From: Lachnospiraceae bacterium
Lineage (GTDB): Bacteria > Bacillota > Clostridia > Lachnospirales > Lachnospiraceae
Direction of reading: 5' to 3'
Assembly (NCBI GenBank): GCA_017617545.1
Contig: JAFZVZ010000028.1
Span: 1 to 42,774, forward strand
Length of the DNA stretch: 42,774 nt
Shown piece after piece: positions 17,008 to 23,335 of this stretch (the stretch's first letter is position 1; every line of letters begins with the position of its first letter). A model generated the notes under the pieces. It did no database searches, was not told the DNA's origin, and saw nothing but the letters and a program-made list of their open reading frames with translations. The translations under genes were made by a program, and so were the position numbers.

Positions 17008-17874
17008 ATGAATGATGAGCGCGTAATGACAGAGGCAAGGACCGGGCGGATCCCGGTGGAGGAAGGAATTGAACTGAGCTACACGGAGTACGGCAGCGGG
17101 GAGCGGTATCTGCTCTCGGCCCAGGTGGGCTTTGCCCCGAAGGGTATGCAGCAGAAGCTCGCGGAGATGGGGTACCATGTGTATTGCATCACGCTGCGCG
17201 GGTTCGCACCGTCCTCGTACGTGACCGTGGATTACGGTGAGGCGTGGTACGACATCTTCGCGGACGACGTAGTCCGTGTGGCGGACGCGCTGGGGATTGC
17301 GAAGTTCAACTACATCGGTGCGTCGCACGGCGCGGGGCTTGGCTGGCATCTGATGCTGCGTCACCCTGAGAGGGTGGAAGGCTTCGTCGCTGTGGTGCCG
17401 GGCCCGCACAGTCTCGCGGCCGGCACGATGTCATATCGGCAAATGATGCTTCAGGGCATTATCGATGCTCCGCCGCCCATGGACCCGCCGATCGACGACG
17501 ACGCCGCGAGGGAGCTTCGCAGGGAGCGACGCGCGGCATGGCTCTCGGGACTCCCCGAGGCGCACCCGCTTGAGAAAGCCGTGGACTACGGACGGCCGTT
17601 GATGAAGTACAGGAACGAGGAGACGCTCTGCGAGAAACTTCGCGGCATACAGACGCCCACGCTGATCCTCGGCGGCGCGGACGATCCCATCAGTACCCCG
17701 GAGCTGATGATGCGCACCGCCAAATGCCTGCCGCACTGCAAGCTTGTGATGTACTCAAACTGCGGGCACAACATCGACACGGACCTGATCGAGGAGCTCT
17801 GCGGCGAGGCCGACCGGTTCTTAAAGCGGGTCGCATCGACCGGAAAATGCTACGAGCCGGTACTTGAAAGGTAA
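17008..17874 (+). CDS. Alpha/beta hydrolase
   Basis: A 288-residue cytosolic hydrolase of the alpha/beta fold. The nucleophile elbow is GASHG (about residue 112), the acid is in LILGGADDPIS and the His in NCGHNIDTD, so the triad is complete. The usual N-terminal HG oxyanion motif is not obvious; the corresponding strand reads LLSAQVGFAPKG. Substrate unknown. The ATG at 17008 has AGGAGG 10 bp upstream; an earlier in-frame ATG at 16948 would translate through the hairpin and is rejected. It is followed by a terminator. Confidence 0.8.
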   Translation: MNDERVMTEARTGRIPVEEGIELSYTEYGSGERYLLSAQVGFAPKGMQQKLAEMGYHVYCITLRGFAPSSYVTVDYGEAWYDIFADDVVRVADALGIAKFNYIGASHGAGLGWHLMLRHPERVEGFVAVVPGPHSLAAGTMSYRQMMLQGIIDAPPPMDPPIDDDAARELRRERRAAWLSGLPEAHPLEKAVDYGRPLMKYRNEETLCEKLRGIQTPTLILGGADDPISTPELMMRTAKCLPHCKLVMYSNCGHNIDTDLIEELCGEADRFLKRVASTGKCYEPVLER

Positions 17875-17933
17875 CGGAATAAGAGCAACAGAACAAGCAA
17901 AGACAAAACGCGAATACAGAACAACAAAAGAAT

Positions 17934-17964
17934 AAGGCCGACGGAGCAGTTCCGCCGGTCTTTT
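17934..17964 (+). terminator. Intrinsic terminator after the hydrolase
   Basis: A 12-bp imperfect stem (one G.T pair, one A/C mismatch), 5-nt loop, then TCTTTT. Confidence 0.65.
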
Positions 17965-17994
17965 GCATTTCATTGATATGATATTGAATACGGC

Positions 17995-18336
17995 TTACAG
18001 AAACCGTATCAGGTTGATCACCGCCGCGCCCACGGCGTAGAGGCCGATGGAGGCGAACAGCAGCCCGATCTCGCGGGCGCTTGCCGGTACTCTCGGCTGA
18101 ATGGTGCGCTTCTTTTCCCACACGCGCTTGTCGACGATCCACACGATGATGAACTGCAGGAATGCCAGCTGTACGCCGGCGACACGGTAGAACAGGCCGG
18201 TCAGCGGCATGGGACCGAGGGTGCACATGCCGAGCAGCAGTTTGAACCCCTGCACGAAGAACCAGCCGGTGAGAAAGCCGAGCAGAAGGTGCAGCAGCAG
18301 GATCAGTTTTGCGGGTAATTCATGAAAGAACGGCAT
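17995..18336 (-). CDS. Small three-to-four-span membrane protein
   Basis: A 113-residue hydrophobic protein with about three membrane segments (8-35, 45-68 and 88-112) and a basic loop (DKRVWEKKRTIQPR) between the last two. Unknown family. The ATG at 18336 follows AAGGAGG. It is 20 bp downstream of the lipoprotein gene on the same strand, so the two are probably one transcript and may act together at the membrane. Confidence 0.65.
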   Translation of the reverse strand: MPFFHELPAKLILLLHLLLGFLTGWFFVQGFKLLLGMCTLGPMPLTGLFYRVAGVQLAFLQFIIVWIVDKRVWEKKRTIQPRVPASAREIGLLFASIGLYAVGAAVINLIRFL

Positions 18337-18356
18337 AATCAGCCTCCTTGGTCAGT

Positions 18357-19820
18357 TTATCGATATTGCTTGAGAGTACCGAAGGCGACGGCGCCCAGAT
18401 CTTCCACAGAGTCAAAAGTCACACCGATGACTTCGTCAAAATCGTCGTATATCCACGGATCCACCATGGTCATACGCGGAGCGGGCAGGTCGCCGTAAGC
18501 ATTGTCGATGTAGATGTTCACATCGCCGCGGAACCAGATGGTGGTTATGCGTTGTGCGTCTCCCTGCGCAAACGGCCAGAAGTCGACGCGGTAAGCCTGC
18601 CCGTTGTCAGGATCGGTGAAGAGCAGGTTAGCGTCGTCCTCCCAATCTGCGGCTTCCTTATCGTTCATGCCTTCATAGGAGATGCCGGCTTTGCTCAGGA
18701 TGGCGGCAGCTTCCTCCCAGGTCAGCTGTTTCACGCCCTTCGCAAACTCGGAAATAACAGTCTTGTAGGTGTTCGTGAAAAGCTTGTCGTAGTCCGGCGC
18801 AGACCGCTTGATCGAGCCGTCGTAACCGCCGATCCACTCCGGTGCGAAGAGCTCGGGGTAATCCACTACGCGGACGCGCAGGGACACAAGGTCCTTCGTG
18901 AGGCTGGTGTAGTTGAAGGAGTCGAGGTAGAACTCAAGACCCTCATCCACGGCAAGCCAATGGGCGGTACCGCTCACCAGCCGTTTGCGGTAAATCTCCT
19001 TCCAGGAGTCATCCTTAAAAACTCCTGCGAGCGCGGGATCCTTGTCCGCGATCTCCGTGATGGCGGTATAGAGTTCGTCGACATTGAGCACCATCTGATC
19101 CAGGGAGAGCGTTTTCCCGGTTGCGGTCTCATAATTGTAGGTGTAGACATACTCGCGGTAGCCCATATCGGTCTTGTAACCGGAAAACCGCGTCACGGCG
19201 CTGAACACCAGCGAGTCGGAACGTCCGATCTCCGTTTCACCCCGCAGCTGATGCTTCAGGAGCTCATCGTCTGACTTACCTGTCACAGGGCTTGCACTTG
19301 CCTTGTAGGATAAGAAGACGTCCATGTTGCGATAGTTCAAATCCCCCTGCAGGTACTCGGCAAGAGACTCATAGCCGGGATCCGTGATGTACACCAGGTC
19401 CAGATGGATCCCCTGCTTCGGATCGGTGCTGTCCATCTTGTAGTAGTACCAGTCCGATTCACCGATGACATAGGACGGGCCGGCCTTCGCAGCCACTGCC
19501 GGAAGCTTCGGCGCTTCGGTCGGCGTCGGTGTAGGCGTCTCGGTCGGAACCGGTGTTTCGGTCGGGAGGGGTTCTTCCGTCGGCGTAGGTTCCGGTGTCG
19601 GAGTTTCCGTCGGTGTAGGTTCCGGCGTCGGTGCTTCCGTCAGCGTAGGCTCCTGCGTCGGCTCACCGGTCGGTGTGGCCTCTGCGGTCGGTGTCACTTC
19701 CGAAGCCTCCGTGGGCGTCGGGTTCTTCTTCGGATCCCTCTCGTCCGGATCCTCGTCCCCGCACGCAACCAGCAGAAGGCTCATCATAAGAAACAAAAGA
19801 ACAATACGCAACTTTTTCAT
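18357..19820 (-). CDS. Lipoprotein with Pro/Thr linker and DUF3298/PdaC-like domain
   Basis: A 487-residue exported lipoprotein. The signal peptide ends in the lipobox LVAC. Residues about 30-105 form a Pro/Thr/Glu repeat linker, the DNA of which repeats GTAGGTTCCGG-type units. The globular part (about 110-487) contains features like the DUF4163/DUF3298 pair known from PdaC and RsiV: a strand region ending in YVYTYNYETATGKTLSLDQ, then LAVDEGLEFYLDSFNY. The role of such domains is cell-wall modification or sensing; here it is inference. The Shine-Dalgarno AAAGGAGG is about 12 nt from the ATG, longer than usual. A promoter lies at 19913-19942. Confidence 0.65.
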   Translation of the reverse strand: MKKLRIVLLFLMMSLLLVACGDEDPDERDPKKNPTPTEASEVTPTAEATPTGEPTQEPTLTEAPTPEPTPTETPTPEPTPTEEPLPTETPVPTETPTPTPTEAPKLPAVAAKAGPSYVIGESDWYYYKMDSTDPKQGIHLDLVYITDPGYESLAEYLQGDLNYRNMDVFLSYKASASPVTGKSDDELLKHQLRGETEIGRSDSLVFSAVTRFSGYKTDMGYREYVYTYNYETATGKTLSLDQMVLNVDELYTAITEIADKDPALAGVFKDDSWKEIYRKRLVSGTAHWLAVDEGLEFYLDSFNYTSLTKDLVSLRVRVVDYPELFAPEWIGGYDGSIKRSAPDYDKLFTNTYKTVISEFAKGVKQLTWEEAAAILSKAGISYEGMNDKEAADWEDDANLLFTDPDNGQAYRVDFWPFAQGDAQRITTIWFRGDVNIYIDNAYGDLPAPRMTMVDPWIYDDFDEVIGVTFDSVEDLGAVAFGTLKQYR

Positions 19821-19912
19821 TGAACCGTAATTCCTCCTTTAAGCGGCATTGCCGGTCGAATGCGCTACACACGCGTATGCGCAGGTTCATTTTCCGAAAG
19901 CCTGCGAAAGCT

Positions 19913-19942
19913 ATTATACTCGCAATGCATCGGAAAATGCAA
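19913..19942 (-). promoter_or_regulatory. Promoter of the leftward lipoprotein operon
   Basis: On the minus strand TTGCAT (19942-19937), 18-bp spacer, TATAAT (19918-19913). The recurring word CGGAAAATG (19931-19939) overlaps the -35. Confidence 0.55.
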
Positions 19943-19972
19943 TCCTTATTGAGAATGATATCCCGCTAAGCG

Positions 19973-20000
19973 TTGACATTTTGCGGGAAAGTGCTACAAT
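19973..20000 (+). promoter_or_regulatory. Promoter of the XRE-cupin/acyl-CoA ligase operon
   Basis: Consensus TTGACA (19973-19978), 16-bp spacer, TACAAT (19995-20000) with a TG extension. It is divergent from the lipoprotein promoter, 31 bp between the two -35 boxes. Confidence 0.7.
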
Positions 20001-20088
20001 GTGCATACTGCGCAAAGTCTGCCGTAGCGGGCAGGACACTGTGAAGACGCGATGCCGGCATGGGAGCCGGCGGAACGGGAGGTAGCAT

Positions 20089-20637
20089 ATGGATGAATTG
20101 AAGGAACTGGCTTCGAGGATCCGGGAGCTTCGCGAGGTCTGCGGTTACACGCAGGAGGAGCTGGCGAAGGAATTGAACATCGATCCCGAGGTTTATAAGA
20201 AATATGAGGAGAGCGCGGAGGACGTGCCGATCAGTGTGATCTACTCCATCTCGCGCAAGTTCGGCGTGGATTTTTCGGAGATCATGACGGGTGTCAGCGG
20301 AAAGCTGCGCACGTACCAGGTGGTGCGCGCGGGGCAGGGCCAGCTGGCGGACCGCTATCCGGGGTACACGTTCCAGAACCTGGCGTATCATTTTACGAAG
20401 AAGATCATGCAGCCGTTCCTGGTGACGCTCGATCCGTCGGACAAGCCGGCGGCGCTCGTGACGCACAACGGCGAAGAGTTTAACTTTGTCGTCAAGGGCA
20501 GCATCGTTGTCGTGTTCGACGACCAGGAGATCATTCTTCACGAGGGCGACAGCATTTATTTCAATCCGACGTACCCTCACGGGCAGCGCTGCTACGGTGA
20601 TGAGCCGGGCACGTTCCTGACGATGATCGCGGAGTAA
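20089..20637 (+). CDS. XRE-type regulator with cupin domain
   Basis: A 182-residue protein. Residues 6-62 form an XRE/Cro helix-turn-helix (LREVCGYTQEELAKELNI). Residues about 100-182 form a cupin_2 beta-barrel (EEFNFVVKGSIVVVFDD then LHEGDSIYFNPTYPHGQRC), which in such regulators binds a small effector. The gene is 28 bp upstream of the acyl-CoA ligase, so it probably regulates that operon; its ligand may be an acyl or carboxylate compound, which is inference. GGGAGG precedes the ATG. Confidence 0.85.
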   Translation: MDELKELASRIRELREVCGYTQEELAKELNIDPEVYKKYEESAEDVPISVIYSISRKFGVDFSEIMTGVSGKLRTYQVVRAGQGQLADRYPGYTFQNLAYHFTKKIMQPFLVTLDPSDKPAALVTHNGEEFNFVVKGSIVVVFDDQEIILHEGDSIYFNPTYPHGQRCYGDEPGTFLTMIAE

Positions 20638-20665
20638 GAATATAACAAAGGCAAGGACGGAAAGC

Positions 20666-22348
20666 ATGTTAGAGCGGTATCTCCCTCGTATCGAGTTCGA
20701 CTCGTACGAGGATTTCAAGAAGAATTATAAGGTAAATGCACCGGAGTACTTCAACTTCGGCTGGGACATTGTGGACGGCTGGGCCGAGGAAAAACCCGAC
20801 CTCAGAGCGCTTCTGTGGTGCGACGACACGGGACTTGAGAAGTCCTTCACGTTCGCGGAGATGAGCAGACTGTCGAACAAGGCAGCGAACTTCTTCCTCT
20901 CCCTTGGCTTAAAGCGCGGCGATGTCGTGATGCTGATCCTCAGAAGACGCTGGGAGTACTGGGTGTGCGCGACGGCTCTGATCAAGCTCGGGATCATCAT
21001 TATCCCGGGCACGCTGCAGCTCACGAAGAAGGACATCGTCTACCGCGCGAACGCGGCGGACGTGAAGATGTTCGTGTGCGTTGACGACGAGTATGTCATG
21101 TCCCAGATGGAGATGGCGAAGCCGGAGATGCCGGGCGTAAAGTACCTTGCCGTTGTCGACAACGTTCAGCGCGAGGGCTGGATCGACTTTAACGCAGAAT
21201 TCGAAAAATGTTCCGACGTGCTTGCGAAGCCGCAGGGCGACGACCGCACGAAGGGCACCGACATTATGCAGATTTATTTTACGTCGGGTACGACGGGCAT
21301 GCCGAAGATGGTTACGCACAACTACCATCATCCGCTTGGCCACATCGTGACGGCCAAGTACTGGCAGCAGGTGCAGGAGGGCAAACTCCACATGAGCGTG
21401 TCCGACTCCGGCTGGGCGAAGTTCGGCTGGGGCAAGATCTACGGACAGTGGATCTGCGGCGCGACGATCTTCGCGTACGATATGATCAAGTTCAAGCCCG
21501 CGAAGCTTCTGGAGATGATGTCGAAGTACAAGCTGACGACGTTCTGTGCGCCGCCGACGATGTACCGCTTCATGCTGCAGGAGGATGTGGCGAGCTACGA
21601 CCTTTCGAGCATACAGAATTTTGCGACGGCGGGCGAGCCTTTGAACGCGGACGTGTACGACCGCTGGCTTGCGCTCACGGGCGGAAAGATCCACACCGGC
21701 TTCGGTCAGACCGAGGGCACGGTGCTGTTCGCTGATTTTCCGTGGTTTGAGCCGATCCCGGGAGCGATGGGCAAGCCTTCGCCGATCTATGACATCAAGC
21801 TGATGATGGACGGCAAGGAGGTCGAGGTCGGTGCCGAGGGCGAGATCACGATCTGCGATGTCATCAACAACCATCCGATCGGACTGTTCATCGGTTACTA
21901 CAGAAATCCCGAGCAGACGAACGAGGCGTTCGAGGGCGGAAACTACAACCTCAAGGACGTTGCATGGCGCGACAACAACGGTTACTGCCGTTTCGTCGGC
22001 CGTCACGATGACGTTATCAAATGCTCCGGCTACCGCATCGGACCGTTCGAGGTCGAGAGCGCGCTCGTTGCGCATCCGGCCGTTGTGGAGTGCGCGATCA
22101 CCGCGGCTCCGGACCCGATCCGCGGCCAGGTCGTCAAGGCGACGGTCGTGCTGGCGAAGGGCTACACGCCTTCCGACGAGCTGATCAAGGAACTTCAGAA
22201 CCATGTGAAGAAGATGACCGCGCCGTACAAGTACCCGCGTATCGTGGAGTTCGTCGATGAGCTCCCGAAGACACTGGGCGGCAAGATCAAGCGCGCACAG
22301 ATTCGTCATGAGGACGAGCTGAAGAGCGTCGGAGAGGCACGGAAGTAA
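20666..22348 (+). CDS. Acyl-CoA synthetase/AMP-dependent ligase
   Basis: A 560-residue cytosolic ANL-family enzyme, which activates a carboxylic acid with ATP to an acyl-AMP and then transfers it to CoA. Visible motifs: P-loop YFTSGTTGMPKM (about 203-214), the A5-type TGFGQTEGT, the WRDNNGYCRFVGRHDDVIK hinge region, YRIGPFEVESALVAHP, and the C-terminal catalytic Lys in PKTLGGKIKR. The full length and motif set fit acetyl- or medium-chain-type synthetases; exact chain length is uncertain. It follows the XRE-cupin gene and is closed by a terminator at 22361-22388. Confidence 0.85.
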   Translation: MLERYLPRIEFDSYEDFKKNYKVNAPEYFNFGWDIVDGWAEEKPDLRALLWCDDTGLEKSFTFAEMSRLSNKAANFFLSLGLKRGDVVMLILRRRWEYWVCATALIKLGIIIIPGTLQLTKKDIVYRANAADVKMFVCVDDEYVMSQMEMAKPEMPGVKYLAVVDNVQREGWIDFNAEFEKCSDVLAKPQGDDRTKGTDIMQIYFTSGTTGMPKMVTHNYHHPLGHIVTAKYWQQVQEGKLHMSVSDSGWAKFGWGKIYGQWICGATIFAYDMIKFKPAKLLEMMSKYKLTTFCAPPTMYRFMLQEDVASYDLSSIQNFATAGEPLNADVYDRWLALTGGKIHTGFGQTEGTVLFADFPWFEPIPGAMGKPSPIYDIKLMMDGKEVEVGAEGEITICDVINNHPIGLFIGYYRNPEQTNEAFEGGNYNLKDVAWRDNNGYCRFVGRHDDVIKCSGYRIGPFEVESALVAHPAVVECAITAAPDPIRGQVVKATVVLAKGYTPSDELIKELQNHVKKMTAPYKYPRIVEFVDELPKTLGGKIKRAQIRHEDELKSVGEARK

Positions 22349-22360
22349 CACGACACTGAG

Positions 22361-22388
22361 AACTCCCGGTGATGAGCCGGGAGTTTTT
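22361..22388 (+). terminator. Intrinsic terminator after the ligase
   Basis: A perfect 9-bp stem (AACTCCCGG with CCGGGAGTT), 7-nt loop and a T run. The thioesterase starts only 30 bp later, so it depends on read-through or a promoter I cannot see. Confidence 0.8.
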
Positions 22389-22417
22389 GCGGGAATCCAA
22401 TGAGGGGGATACGGAAA

Positions 22418-23131
22418 ATGGGAGCAGTTTTCGAATATACCGACACGATCCGGTACAGCAAGGTTGACGGGGAGCTCAAACTCTCGATACCTGCGTTGAT
22501 CGATTATTTTCAGGATGCGGCCATCAGCCAGAGTGAGGAGCTCGGCGTCGGCACGAAGGTGTTGAACGCGCGGTCGTACGCGTGGTTTCTGATCTCGTGG
22601 GATGTGCGGATCCGCAGGCGCCCGGAGCTCAACGAGCGGATCATCGTCGGAACGTACCCGTATCGTTTTCACGGCATGCTCGGAAACCGTGCGGTGTACA
22701 TGAAGACGCCGGAGGGTGAGGTGCTTGCGGAGGCAGATGCGCAGTGGGCGCTGATGGACACGTCGCGCATGCGCATGACGAAGATCCCGGAGGATATCCT
22801 GACATGCTACGAACTCGGTGACGGGCCGCTGTTCGAGGCGAAGGGACGGAAGCTCGAGCCGCTTGGCGGGAACGCGGAAACGGTTGTCTGCGATCCCGTG
22901 CCGGTGCAGGAGTACATGCTCGACAACAACGGGCACGTGAACAACGGGCAGTACGTGCATCTGGCGATGAGCTACGCGCCGAAGGGATGCGAGTGGAGCG
23001 AGCTTCGCGTGGTGTACAAAAAGCAGGCGCGTCCGGGTGACCGGATCACGCCGGTGGTGAGCAGGGACGCGGGGCGCGTGCAGATCTCCCTCGAGACGGA
23101 CGAACAGGCCTGCGTGGTGGAACTATCCTGA
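22418..23131 (+). CDS. Acyl-ACP thioesterase
   Basis: A 237-residue double-hotdog enzyme of the FatA/FatB-like family that cleaves acyl-ACP to free fatty acid. The catalytic segment LDNNGHVNNGQYV matches the family's N-x-H-V-N-N-x-x-Y motif. The first hotdog has the FQDAAISQSEELGVG and WDVRIRRRPELNE patterns. The start is set at 22418 because an AGGGGG site is 9 bp upstream; an in-frame ATG at 22400 is a possible alternative. Next to an acyl-CoA ligase, it could release acyl chains that the ligase then activates. Confidence 0.85.
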   Translation: MGAVFEYTDTIRYSKVDGELKLSIPALIDYFQDAAISQSEELGVGTKVLNARSYAWFLISWDVRIRRRPELNERIIVGTYPYRFHGMLGNRAVYMKTPEGEVLAEADAQWALMDTSRMRMTKIPEDILTCYELGDGPLFEAKGRKLEPLGGNAETVVCDPVPVQEYMLDNNGHVNNGQYVHLAMSYAPKGCEWSELRVVYKKQARPGDRITPVVSRDAGRVQISLETDEQACVVELS

Positions 23132-23161
23132 TTTTTTTAGAAAACGCAGATTAAGGCATAT

Positions 23162-23182
23162 CATTTTCCGTAACGGAAAATG
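23162..23182. repeat. 21-bp perfect palindrome
   Basis: Arms CATTTTCCGT and ACGGAAAATG around a single A. Both arms contain the recurring word CGGAAAATG. It lies between the thioesterase stop and its terminator. It could be a protein-binding site or an RNA hairpin. Confidence 0.7.
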
Positions 23183-23199
23183 AAGAAAACCGACAGTTG

Positions 23200-23230
23200 A
23201 GCGGCGTCACGCAGGTGATGCCGCTTTTTT
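23200..23230 (+). terminator. Intrinsic terminator after the thioesterase
   Basis: An 11-bp stem (AGCGGCGTCAC with GTGATGCCGCT, one G.T pair), a 4-nt loop and six T residues. Confidence 0.85.
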
Positions 23231-23232
23231 GC

Positions 23233-23261
23233 TTGTGAAATCCACCGTTGTGCGGTACAAT
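23233..23261 (+). promoter_or_regulatory. Promoter of the NADAR-macro gene
   Basis: TTGTGA (23233-23238), 17-bp spacer, TACAAT (23256-23261), leaving a leader of about 70 nt. Confidence 0.55.
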
Positions 23262-23335
23262 GACAGAAAGGGCACAACGGCAAAGGTATTGGGGTTACGG
23301 CAAGCCGGGTGCGTGTAGTGTATGGAGGTGCATAT

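Noticed and set aside
20909-22960. A 683-codon antisense frame opposite the acyl-CoA ligase and thioesterase
   Set aside because: The plus strand carries full ANL and thioesterase motifs; the antisense product is an Arg/His/Leu-rich shadow and would cross two terminators.
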